64,000 nt of DNA, taken from Diatrype stigma. Lineage: Eukaryota > Ascomycota > Sordariomycetes > Xylariales > Diatrypaceae. This document shows, one piece after another, positions 45,560 through 57,500 of this stretch (position 1 is its first letter; every line of letters starts with the position of its first letter). The position numbers and the translations under genes were made by a program. The notes beneath the pieces are model-generated. The model did no database searches. It was not told the origin of the DNA and worked only from the letters and a program-made list of their open reading frames with translations. Location: the NCBI GenBank assembly GCA_022225965.2, contig JAKJXP020000075.1, forward strand, positions 1 through 64,000, read 5' to 3'.

Positions 45560-45780
45560 TAGTAATTGTTTTAAATTAAATTAAAGCTTTAATAAATTTG
45601 TTTTATCGTTAAATACGTACGTTTTTAACGCTTTATGGTTTGTTTCGGTAAATAAGGTTATATAAACGCCAAGGTTTTTATTAAAATTAATATATTTACA
45701 AATCCATTTCTCGTAATAGGGAATATAAATATCCTTTAAATACTTAATCGAAAATATTTGCAATTCGCCGTAATATATTT
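45560..45780 (-). mobile_element. possible MULE transposase C-terminal fragment
   Basis: The minus-strand frame reads YYEKWICKYINFNKNLGVYI, then TLFTETNHKALKTYVFN and NLLKL. The spacing resembles the region after the catalytic core of fungal Mutator-like transposases (a variant of the SxxExxHxxLKxYL pattern). Only this short piece is readable, so the call is tentative. Confidence 0.3.
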
Positions 45781-45844
45781 ATAAAGCTTTCTAGATTTTA
45801 TTAAATTATTATTACGTAATACAGTAGTTCCTAGGATTACTCAG

Positions 45845-46069
45845 TATTACGTATCCTTACCTAGTATTGCTAAGGATTATATAAAAATTCTTGGAGTTCT
45901 TAATATTTCATAGCAATTTATGCTTTTATTATTTTATAACTTTATTCTTATATTGGTAATAAATAATACTAAACATTGCATAACGGTGCTATGCCTTTAT
46001 ATATAGTCGACGTTATTAACGCCGCCGGCATTTTTAATTAAAAACAAAAAGTCCGGGACGTTTATAACA
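45845..46069 (+). repeat. 5' LTR of Gypsy element A
   Basis: A 225-bp sequence repeated in direct orientation at 56130-56354 without any gap. By eye there are about 39 mismatches, all but two of them C/T or G/A transitions. Both copies share the GTCGACGTTAT and GCCGCCGGCAT words. The end ..TAACA and start TATTACG (TGTTACG before RIP) fit TG...CA LTR ends. Confidence 0.85.
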
Positions 46070-48989
46070 TATAGTAGTATTTCTGGTTAAAATTTAATAC
46101 TAATTGTTTATAATTTATTAAATCTTAAGAACGATACGTAATCGTTAAAAACGTAAATCCCTTTAAACCTTACGATAGGCAAAAAAAATTAAAAGGCCCG
46201 AATTGCTTCGAAATAAGCTAATTAAATATCGGTTTAAATAAATAAAATCCTAATTACCTTAAAGGAATTATTTAAATTAAATAACGAACTTACGGACGAA
46301 AACGTAGCATTATTTACGGCTTTTTATAAAGCCTTTTTAATAACCTATTATAACGCGCCGTATAAACAAAAGAAGGCGTTTTTTATTTTATACGAAAATT
46401 GGCTTTAATTGCTAGCAATATAGGAATTCGAACTTATTAATTTATGGCTTACGATTATAAGCCTAACGAACGTTTGGAATTTTTTAAAACCTTAATTTAT
46501 TTTTTTAATGCGAATTAAGAAAATTATGCGATAGGTAAGAACGGTATACGATAAAAGGTTAAACATGATTTTATAGCCGATATCGAAACCGGCGGTTCTT
46601 ATAATTTCGCAGAAAAATATAAAAGGAGGAATTTAAAAGTTCCAAAATTCCCTAATATTGTTACGTTAGCAAAAAGAATCGCCAGATTTTCTAACGAATA
46701 ATATTATTAAAGCGGAATTTTTGTTAATTAAAGAGTCTAAACGTTCGAAAGGATTTTTTTTTGGAACGTATAATTAATACGAAAGGATTAACGGTTTTTT
46801 TAATAGGATTAATTCTTAAAAAAAAAGGAATTACCTTTTAAGAATCGTTAGCCATTTTAGAATTCCCTTTATACGATACGTCCGTTATTACTGCGAAAAA
46901 GAATAATTCGTTAGTACTTAAGGGCCTTTCGGTAAGAAATTTAATTATTTAAAAAGGCTAAATGAATTTAAAGGATTTATTTTAATCGAATAATCCGAGG
47001 TTAAGGATTTTTGCGTATACAAATCGATACGAAACCCTTCGACGAATGTTATTCGTTTAAAATTTAAAACAGCCGGTATCGGAAACGGTACGGAAAAGTA
47101 CTAAGGGGTTAGTAATTATATTTAATTTTATTATATTCGGGCGAAAATAATTTAATCGTACCTTTATTATGCCGATAAGTTAATTTTATTTTAATAACGA
47201 AAGAAAATTTAAAATAAAGCATTATTTTAAAAAATAGTTTAAATAATTTAAAACGTTTATAAAAATTATAAGAAAAAATATTGTTATCGAAAGAAATCGT
47301 TATTGCAGAAAAAATACCGATTTTTAATATTATTAATAACCGTTCGTTATTAAAGAAATTAATTATTTCGATAACGAATTACGTTATTTGGAGGAATAAT
47401 TTTATATAGGGCTATTTGGATTATATATATCGAATAATGCATTATAACAATATAAGGAATATTTTTATGGAAAACCATTTAATGCTTAAGCATAAGCGGA
47501 ATCTTTTAATAGTTATTATATTATTAATAATGCTAAGCGGAATTTTTAAGCGCATATACGAAACGGAACGTTGTTATAAGGGTATTTATTATAACAAGAC
47601 GAAATATTTTTTAATAATTAGCTATTAATATATATTTAGTAATTTATATTGTATCAAGAAAACTTTAAAAACGACTAGTTGTTTTTTCGGTTTTAGTAGC
47701 CATGAAACGTATTAAAATAAGCCATTTAAATTCCAAAACGATCGGAATACCGAAGCCGCTTTACGAATACGGACGCTTCTAACGGTTTTAAGTGGGCCAT
47801 TTAATTGCTAAAGGCCTTAATTGAACGTATAAATAGCGATACGGAAACCTGGAAATTCCGCATTAAGAATTTTGGGTTTTTCGATTTTTAGAATTACCGA
47901 AAACGCTTAGAGTTTATTTCGACTGTTGGTTTTAACGAATCGGTAATATGATTTAGTTATATTTTATAATTAAAAGAATTCGAAACTTAAGTATTTAAAA
48001 GTTTCGAAATTATTAAAAACATTTTATTTAATTTTTATTTTTGCTTTAAAAACGAAGCTACGAATTAATAAATAACCGAATTTATTTACGAAAAGCGTTA
48101 AGTAATTTATAATGAATAGTTATTAAATATATTGCGGAATTATTTTAAGGCCCGTTTTAATATAAAGCAGTTAATAGCAATCCGGACGTTCCGAATATAT
48201 AAATACGGCTAGGATTAAATTAAAAAATTCAAACCAAAGGCCTGAATAATGCGAATTAAAGCGTTAGTCGAAATAGCGGATTATATTAATTAGAAATTAA
48301 AGGATAAAATTCGTATCTTATTATTTTTAAAGTTACGTATAACGTTGTTTATGTTAAATTACTTTAATAAGCAATGTATTATTAAAAGGATTGCTTAAGC
48401 CATAAACGTTTATATGCTTAATTGGATTAATATAAAACCTTTTTATAAACCTTTTTTTAAAATTATCGGATTACGCAATACTGGTAAGGTCCGTTTCGAT
48501 AATATTGCGTCCTTTTTCGACGAACGCCCGACTTATCGCCGATAAAAACGACGATCGGGTTTCCTAATAGCCGAAAAGTCCGGAAAATAAACCAAATCGG
48601 CATTACGTATTAATAGCCGGTTTTAAATTAATAAAGTTTTTAAAATAAAAGGTGAAAATATAAATAAAATTTAAAAACGTATTAATATCGTAAATACGTT
48701 TAAAGTTAATAGCGGTATTAATAATAATAATAATAATAATAACCCTTAATTAAAGTACGGCCTAAAAAAAATCGCATAATAAGGTTTAATAAATAATAAA
48801 CGACGACTTATTTTATTGCGAAAACTGTTATTTTAAATTTATAACCAATAATAACTTAAGAATTTATATTTAGTTTTAAGAAATTATCGAAAGGCGCTTT
48901 TATTATTTTAACCTGGCCGAAAAAAATTGCCGCATTTTAATAATTCCTCCGGAATTCGTTTTAGAACCTAATAAGTCCGGATACGGCTT

Positions 48990-49180
48990 GGAAAATTTTA
49001 CGAATTATTTATATATAAAAATGCATTTATGCGATAAAATTAATTAGGTATTATTCGATACGGCTTATATCGATATCGGCGCAAATATTTAGCTTATTAG
49101 AGAAAATATTTTATATAAATGCGAAAACGTAATTATCGACGAAATGCAAATATAAGGAATACCCGGAATAAAAGGATAAA
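48990..49180 (+). pseudogene. retropepsin remnant of Gypsy element A
   Basis: One frame reads VLFDTAYIDIGANI, then LIRENILYKCENVIIDEMQI. The active-site motif DTG is seen as DIG, consistent with C-to-T change. It is preceded by a CENC...FITNN finger-like segment about 170 bp upstream. Confidence 0.65.
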
Positions 49181-50749
49181 AAGTTCGTAACTTAATTAAA
49201 ATAACGGGTATATTTATAATAATAAGCTAATATTTAAGCCGCCATATAAAAGTGCGTTTTTAATTTAAAGCCTAAATATTTCCGAAACTTTTTATTGGAT
49301 TATTATTAAGGAATAATTTCTTATATTAATACGGAATTAATATATTCGTTTAAAATTGTTATTTACGTATTAATTAATACAATAACGTTAAAATAAATGT
49401 TACGTTTTATTTAAAGGCGAATAAGCAAAAAGTTAAAGCATACGTTAAAAAGTAATTTATTTTATATTTAAGGAATAGCATTATATATTTAATTTATATC
49501 GAAAAAAAAAACGTTTAGTTACGACAAAGCATTGATTATTATTTTAATTCCGATACGTTAAAAATAATACCTTGCATTATTAACGAAAAACGGCAAATTA
49601 AAGTCGTTAATATTAAATAAAGCCTTATAAGTATATTAAAAGGCTAAAAATTGGGCTATTATATGTTATTAATTAAAATAATGCAATATTTCCAATATTA
49701 TAATAACATTAATTTAAAAATATTAATCGAAATACGTTAGTTATTAAAAAGTTATAAAAAGGTCCGTTAAATTATGAATATATATATAAGTCCAGTAATT
49801 TATATTAAATTTAATTCGATATTTTGGATTAAGGCGAATAACAAATTCAAATTTTTAAGGCTTATAAGCAATAACGCCAGGTTTTTTAAAAAAACGTTAG
49901 CCGTTATAGCCGAAAAACAAAATAAGTATTTAATAATAACAAAGGTTAATAAATATATCCCAAAACCGGAAAAAAAGCCAGCTAATATGGCTAAATAAAT
50001 AGCCGAATATTATAAGCTAAAGCTTAAAAGTATGGAAAAGCTAGCCAAAAGTATTAAGGAATTATTTAAAGATAATAAATAAATGGCCGAAAGCATTAAA
50101 GAATTATTTAAAAGCGATAAACAAATATTTAAAAGTATTAAGAAACCGTTTAAAAGCGTCGAAAAACCATTTAAAAGTACTTATAAATATGTTAAAAATA
50201 AAAGAAAACGAAATAATATAAAGAGTTAATTTTTAAGCTTAAAAAGCGAAATAACGAATACGAAAAAGCAATTTGATATATACGAAAGCTATAAAAAGCC
50301 AAAAGGAATATTTCGGCAAATATGGCGAATAATCTTACGTAAAGCAAAGAAAATAAATACGGACATTATGTTTTTAATAATTAAAAAGAACAAAAAAAAT
50401 TCTTAAATAAATTAATCGAAAATCGGAATCCTAAATTTAAAATAAGGCGTTTTAATAATTTAAAAGAAATGGAAACGTTTAAAGAAATATATATTTATAT
50501 TAAGAATAAAACATTTTTAATTCGTATTTAGGATTTATTATTACGATATACGAAAATATGAAAAAATAAAAGTATTATCGATTTTCCAAAAAATAAATAA
50601 ATAATTATCAAATTAATATTTAAATGATATAAATATAAAATCGCAATTAGGCTTTATTTATAAGGCGTTATTAAATAAAAAATTATTAACGAAACTTTTT
50701 AATTATTACATAATATGAGCCGTATAAATTATTAATTACGAGTTATTTT

Positions 50750-51330
50750 TTTTGTAATAGCTTATTTCGTAATTTGGATTATTAAAAATGGCATACGTAA
50801 AAAACGAATAATTATAAATTTACGATTATAAAATAAGGTAATATTAGGAAATGCATATTTATTATTTAAATAATACGAAATAACGGCGAAATTACGCAAA
50901 AAAAAGTTTATTATTATAATGAATATTAAGAAATTCTTTTATTAGTTTTTAATATAAAAGGAATTTCGAAATATTTTTATTATCGTTAATTATAAAAGAT
51001 TGGAATATTTAAATGTATTATTTATGGGCTTTAAGAATTTATTTCCGTTTATATAACGACAAATTAATTAAATCCTAAGGCCTTATAAGTATTGCTTAAT
51101 AATTTATATTAACGACATTATGATATTTTTTAATAATTAAAAGAAATATTTGAAATATTTAAATTAGGTATTTATAACATTCGAAAATATTAAATTATTA
51201 TTTTTTTAAAGAAATCCTTTATAGGATATTCGTCGATATAATTACTAGGCTTTCGAATAAACGGCTTTGGATTATAAATAACAAAAGAAAAATTAAAAGC
51301 TATTTATTGCATTAAGCCTTTTATAAATTT
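50750..51330 (+). pseudogene. reverse transcriptase remnant of Gypsy element A
   Basis: In one frame: IIKNGIRKKRIIINLRL, AKLRKKKFIIIMNIKKFFY, FRNIFIIVNYKRLEYLNVLF, MGFKNLFPFI and the catalytic-box relic IYINDIMIF (family YxDD). Several Gln positions are stops. Order and spacing match Ty3/Gypsy reverse transcriptase palm motifs. Confidence 0.8.
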
Positions 51331-52619
51331 TAATAATTTGGAATATTAAATTGGATTTATAGGTTAATTAAGGCATTTAATAAAGAATTATACCCATTAT
51401 AATAAATTCTTTAATTAATTTAAAATTTAATTATTAAAATAAGGCCGGAATTAAGGCAAGATTTTTAATAAATAATAACGCAAGATTTATATTCGTAATA
51501 TTAATTTTTAACTAAAAAGCAAAAAATTAAAATCTTTTTAACGCATTAAGGATGCATTATTTAAGGAAATTATTTTAGCTTATTTCGATCCGATTATATA
51601 GGCGTTTATTTAATTAAATACGTCCAAAAATGATTTCGGAATAATGTTGTTTCATATAATTCCGGGATATTCCTAAAACGGAAAAAGCTAAATATTTAAA
51701 ATAGCTATATGTTTTATATTATATTTAAATAAATATATTAATTAAACGAAAAAGGCATATTAGCTTATAAAGTTAAAAATAATATGCTTAATATGAATAA
51801 TTAAAAAATTACGGATATATATTAAATTTACGAAAAAACTTTTAATAATAATATTTATTAATTATAATGCTATTAAAGGCATTATCGAAAAAAAAAGTCT
51901 GAAAACCCAGGATATTACGAAAATTAATTATCGGCTATAAGCGGCCTTAATATTTTTAAAGGAATATGTGCTATTAATAATATATATATTTGGAAATTTT
52001 AATGTAATGTTAAATGCGTTATTACGATTATCGGTTTACGATAATAATGCCTTTTTAAGGAAAAATATTTTGGATACGATATTTTTAATTAAGGATTTGC
52101 TAATAAAAGAAGCCCTTAAAAATAAAAGTTAAGTAAATATAATAAGCCTTATTAAGGATTTTAAAAGAAAGATATATAAAGAATATAAGGTTAATAATCG
52201 GAAATAATGGCGTAAGGTCGTAAAAAACCTAAAAAAGCTGCGTAATAATAATTAGCCGGCAAAAAACGTAACGTTTCGTTTTAACGAAAATGGGCTGTTA
52301 TATTTTAAAAGCCCGCTATTAGGTAAACGTTTATGTATATTTTATATATATAAGTAAAAGGTATTAAAAAAATGCTACGATAAACGCTTTTATTAAGGCA
52401 TTATAATAACGTAAAAGGAATTTATATTATCGTATTATATTTTATAAACGTAGAAAAATATGGAAAAATATATAAAGTATTGCCTAATATGCAATAATAT
52501 TCGAATATTACATTATTAGCCACATAAAAAGTTATAACTAATTTAAGTACTTTTAGTTTCGTTTTATACGATTATATTAAATATCGTTACGGTTATGTTA
52601 TTAATAAGGTTTGCTTATA

Positions 52620-53110
52620 TAAAATAGTCGATTTTTGGATTTAATTCGTTCGATATATTTATGATAATTACGGATAAAGCATTTAAAGCAATTTTGATTG
52701 TTTTAGGATATTTATAATATTCCGGTAAGAATTGGAGATTTATAATTAATCGGTAATTATTAATAAATAACTGGAAGATTTTAAGAATAATTATTACGGA
52801 TAAAAATACGAAATTCGTATAAAGAATATGGCATAAAATATAATTAGCAATAGGAATATATTAGCGATATATAATAACTTATTACTTATAGGCAAATGAT
52901 TTATTTAAGCGTAAAAACCAAACGATAAAAACGGTATTTCGGTATTAAAATTGGATATATTCTAAGAAATTATAGGCAAAAGCTATATTATAGCTTATGG
53001 CGGTATTTAATAATAGGAAGTTAATAAAAATTAAATGCTTATTTAACAAATATTTTATAAGTATTCCAATATATTTAAAAGAATTATTATTATAACGACC
53101 CATTAATTAG
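52620..53110 (+). pseudogene. integrase remnant of Gypsy element A
   Basis: Reads FNSFDIFMIITDKAFKAILI, IINR, IIITDKNTKFV (second catalytic Asp region), then ANDLFKRKNQTIKTVFRY and LMAVFNNRK, matching the DDE integrase core of Gypsy elements (the HPQTDG..SERxNQT region), with stops at Gln codons. Confidence 0.75.
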
Positions 53111-53439
53111 CTAATAATTATAATGTTCCGAAAAGCGGCATAAATTACGGAATTATTAATAATTTATGCCATAATTTAAAGATATAACGTCAAATATAAG
53201 CCGATAATGTTCAAAAAGGAATTATAAATTAAAATACGCTTATATAAAGGGTATTTATTGTTATATATTCCTAATAAAAAAATGGCCCTTCGGTTTGTGG
53301 GCCTTTTTAAAGTAATACGTAAAATAAATAATTTAGCTTACGAATTGGATTTTAATAAGGCCTAGAATATATATTCGGTAATGTTAATAATTTATTTAAA
53401 ACCGACAATTGCGTTGGGAAATAATTCGTATTAATAAAT

Positions 53440-53720
53440 TTCGATATTATTATGCGAAGAATTAATTATGGAAATTAAAGAAAATAAGAAGATCTTTAAG
53501 AAACCTTATGAATATTTCGAAATAAAAAGGCTATTAAATAAACGAATAATCCGGAAAAGAATTAAGTATTTAATACGATGGATAGATTTTAATGCCGCAT
53601 ATAACAAGTAATACTTATGGTAAAATTTAATTAATATAGCTAAAAAAAGAATGCAAAAATACGATAAAAGAATGGAATATATTTCAAAATTCGACGTATT
53701 TATAAATTAAGAACTTTACG
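53440..53720 (+). pseudogene. chromodomain-like remnant of Gypsy element A
   Basis: The frame reads EELIMEIKENKKIFKKPYEY, then FEIKRLLNKRIIRKRIKYLI and RWIDFNAAY, resembling the YEVERILDKRxxRGxxxYLVKWxGY pattern of chromovirus chromodomains. Such domains direct integration to heterochromatin in related elements. Confidence 0.6.
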
Positions 53721-54505
53721 AATTCCCGGTATTAATACGAAAACCGTTATTTATTATTATTATACCAAAAGAAAAAGGGCATAGCCGAAAGCGGCTAAGG
53801 CTTTTTGTTTAATTCTTTAAATTAATTGCGAAAAGTTCGGATAAAGCCCGAAAAAAAGGTCCAAATAGGCAGGGACTTATAACAAAACAAAGGCGATCGT
53901 TTCGGCTAACGAATCGTTAATAATTAAGGCAAACGAAAGCTTTTATAGGCAAAAGCAAACGGCAATAATGCCGAAAAAATAACTATATCGTTTTTTCTTA
54001 ATTATTTAAACTTTTAACTTATTATTTATATATTACCTATATTTATACGAACCAATTAATAAATTCAGCAATATAAAAATTTCCCTTAAAACAAATAATA
54101 TAAGTGGCAAAAACGATTTCGTTAATGCAAAAAAACGCATAAAGGGATTTTAATAATTTGTAATATATTTTAATAATTCTTTCCTTTTTTATAATATTAA
54201 CTTAATAATTTAACCAATTATTTCCCATTTTATTTCGATTTTTTAATATTTATTAACATTTCTTTTTAATATAATACAATTTATTCATTATATAAAAGTA
54301 ATTAATAATGCCAATAATTGTTATTAAAAATTATTAATTTATTTATTAATTATTTGAAATAATGGGAATTATTTATTTATATATTTGCTTTAATATAATA
54401 CATAATATATTTAATATTTAATTTCCGGCAATACTTATTGGTCTTTTTATTATATAAAATTCCCCAATTATTATTCATTAATTACGAATATTTGAAATAA
54501 ATATA

Positions 54506-54784
54506 ATGGTATATATTCCGCCGTTATTCAAAATAGCTAGCCGTTTTTTAACGGCTTTCCGAAATATTAAAATTACGGTAATAATAAAGATTTCCCAATA
54601 TTTATGGAAAAAGCTATTTAAAGCATATTTCGAAAACATCTTAACGATTAAAGGTCGTATTCGAAAGCAGTTAATAAATTGGATAAAAGCGGGTCTTGGC
54701 CGTAATAATATTCGGAATAATATTCGTTATTATTTAGGCAGTTATTTGCATTATTTAAATAGCAATTACGGACGAAACCTATAA
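54506..54784 (+). other. 92-codon open frame in the 3' part of Gypsy element A
   Basis: Starts ATG and encodes a very basic, Ile/Lys/Arg/Asn-rich protein (MVYIPPLFKIASRFLTAF and onward) with no known motif. It is the longest stop-free frame around and lies between the chromodomain and 3' LTR. Chance survival in AT-rich DNA is possible. Confidence 0.2.
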
Positions 54785-56129
54785 GTAATTTTTGGCCTTT
54801 AGGCGCCTTTTAATGCGTTTTCTTAGCGAAATTAACGATAGCGTTCGTTTTAATCGATTTAATAACAGGCCCCGATTATTATCGAAAATAAAAATAATTT
54901 ACGAATATCGCAATTATTAAAAATAAAAGTTTTTATAAATGCCTTATATAAAAGGTTATTTCTTAATAACTTATAAAAAAAATGAATTAAAATAAACCAT
55001 TAGGAAAAGTTTTTTCGAATGGCTTATAAAAAAAATTGCTTTTAAGCGGTTTATATGGCCAGTTATTTTTTAGCGGCTTTTATGAACGTTTATTATTTAA
55101 CGGCTTAGCGATATCGTTAAATTTATTCGCCGGCGGTATTTAATGCCGATTAAATCTTAGCTTTTCGTACGAATTTAATTTAATCGATACCGTAATATCG
55201 TTTACCGATAATTTGTTTTTATTAATTTATCGTTTAAAAATCTTTCCGGATATTATTTAAATGCCTTTAATAATCGTTATCGATATTCGCTGATTCGATA
55301 ATATTTAAATATAACAAATTATTATTATAAAAATTATTATTATTTAACGATTAAATGCCGCCTTAATTATATTTACGGAAATAATATTTCGATTTATTAA
55401 TAAAAAAATGCCGGATACGATTTTCGTTATAAATAAAAACGAAGCATTATAAGTAATAACGTAAGGCAATATTAATTAGCGGTAAATACGAATCGTTAAT
55501 TATGTTACCGAATGCATACGAATTATACGTAAGGGTAACGTAAAAATTATGGCCTTTAACGACGTTGCTTTTTATTAAACGCATGCTTCGTAATTCCGAA
55601 AAAAAATATCCGAAAAAGCTATTCTTACGAGCCGGCTTTTTTTTGGTATTTCGTTCGTAAGTCGGTTTTTACGTATTTTTAATCCTAAAACCGAATTTCG
55701 CGATTTCGAATTAAACTTTAGCAATTACGATAAATATATGCAAACCATAAGCTATCGAAATTTTCGCCGAATATTTCGCGGAGATTAATTTAGGCCATTA
55801 ATATTACATATTATCGGGCAAACCGGATAAATAAATAAACGGAATATAAAATATTCGGAATTATTAATGGCTTTTAAAATGGAAAATTAAATAAATAATA
55901 CGACATGGATAATATTAGGGTTTTCGTACGTAATAAATAAGGCGAAATATTTTAATATAAAAATTAAATTTATATGCGGCTAAGTTTTTAATTTTAATTA
56001 TGCGGTTAAATTATTAAATAATTAAATATTGCCTTTTAATTTATAAGAATTAAAAGTATTACGTATTTTTTATGTATATTAAATATTATTTATTACGAAA
56101 ACGTAAATGGCATTTCGTAAAGAAGCATA

Positions 56130-56354
56130 TATTACGTATTTTTATTTAATATTATTAAGAATTATATAAAAATCCTTAAAATTCTTAATACTTTATAATA
56201 ATTTAAGCTTTTATTATTTTAGAACTTTATTTTTATATTGGTAATAAATAGTATTAAACATTATATAGCGGTATTATGCCCTTATATATAGTCGACGTTA
56301 TCGACGCCGCCGGCATTTCTAGCTAAAAGCAGGGAGTCCGGAACGTTCATAATA
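56130..56354 (+). repeat. 3' LTR of Gypsy element A
   Basis: Direct 225-bp partner of the copy at 45845-46069; gapless alignment, with differences almost entirely transitions. It ends CATAATA where the 5' copy has TATAACA. Confidence 0.85.
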
Positions 56355-56399
56355 ATTATTCCGGCCCGTAAACATATATTATTCAAAATTACATCGTAA

Positions 56400-57500
56400 A
56401 AAACATTTTCTTCGAAATAAGAACTTTCTTAAAAGCATTTAGGTAATTTATTATATAATTCTTAATTATACGGTTAAAGCTTCGTAATAAGGCACGATTT
56501 TCGGCATTAAATTAGCCGTTATTATTTTTTATAATAAATGGTTCTTCGGTATTCGAAAATTCCTTATCGCCTTTCTTTAAAAGGCGAATCCATTTGCGCC
56601 CGATATTCGCAATTACGTTTTTATTAATATAAAACAAATAAATTTATAACTTCGCATTTCGAAAAATCCTTTTCGCGGCATTGCATAATTATTTATCGAA
56701 ATTTATAATAATCATAAAGAAATTATCGACGCCGATTCGGAATTATAGGCGCTTTAAACAAAATATTACCCATTTATAAGATTCGTAGGTTTTATTAGAA
56801 ATTAAAACGAAGGCCCTATTAAATATAAACCCAATAACTATTTGGCCCGTATAATTAAAAAACGGCATCTTGAAATTATTGGTTTTATATGTATTATCCA
56901 TATTAAAAACTTTTAAATATTTCCTTCATATTCGTATATACCAAGGCATGTTTTAAAAAAAAGCAATAGGCCGCTTAATAATTAAATCGTTATTTTGTTA
57001 TTATATCTTTAGCTAATATTCTTTTTTCCTAATCCGTTTAATAAAGGCTTATATAATCGTAAAGCCTTTACGTAAGCGTTTACGAAAGTTAATACGGATA
57101 TTATTAATATCCTTTAAAATAAGCCTTTCCCGGCCATTAAAAGCCTGGCATATATTTCGGTATAAGTTTCGAAAGCGCGTTATATTATCGTATATAAAGG
57201 CTTTAACCTAAATACGAAATTATTTAAAAAGCTAACGGTTATTAATATGCATTTCCGTACGTAACGCTAGCCCGTAAGTATGCTATAATAAGAAGCCATT
57301 TATATTCGTATATATCGCAAAAAATCATTTTTAATTAGTTTGGCGTTGCCGTATAAACTTCGCTTTTTATAAGCATTACGGAACTTCCTTTAATTTTTAC
57401 TTACGAAATTCCCTTTAAGCAAAAAGGCGGGCATACTGTTAATAACGTATATCGATACGAATAAACAAGCCGTTATTTTTTTTTCCGTTTTTAGGATTCG
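56400..57500 (-). mobile_element. Mutator-like (MULE) transposase remnant
   Basis: The minus-strand frame retains NMDNTYKTNNFKMPFFNYTG, then NRAFVLISNKTYESYKWVIF and CLKRL. Farther on are NFFMIIINFDK (relic of the TDRE motif region), LCNAAKRIFRNAKL and FYINKNVIANIGRKWIR. This order matches fungal MULE transposases (DCTYKTNRF..MPLL; DRExALxNAI; HINKNV). Stops occur at Gln positions. Poorly readable zinc-finger-like (FAR1) sequence may extend to about 57.5 kb. No terminal inverted repeats were located. Confidence 0.7.

Larger units (their letters stand above)
45845..56354 (+). mobile_element. Gypsy element A: 10.5-kb Ty3/Gypsy chromovirus-like retrotransposon, RIP-inactivated
   Basis: Bounded by the two 225-bp LTRs. 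The plus-strand internal region retains, through many stops, the usual Gypsy order: a gag-like part (46.1-48.6 kb), a C2H2-like finger (near 48.82 kb), an aspartic protease (VLFDTAYIDIGANI, near 49.05 kb), reverse transcriptase (50.75-51.3 kb), RNase H, integrase (52.6-53.1 kb) and a C-terminal chromodomain-like piece (53.45-53.6 kb). No domain is open end to end. A purine tract AAAGAAG just before the 3' LTR may be the polypurine primer site. The size is large for Gypsy; 53.8-56.1 kb has no recognised coding part and may include an extra insertion. No target duplication is visible. Confidence 0.85.

Noticed and set aside
47416..47628. 70-codon frame in Gypsy element A
   Set aside because: Ile/Tyr/Asn-rich translation typical of AT-rich DNA read in a random frame; no motif.
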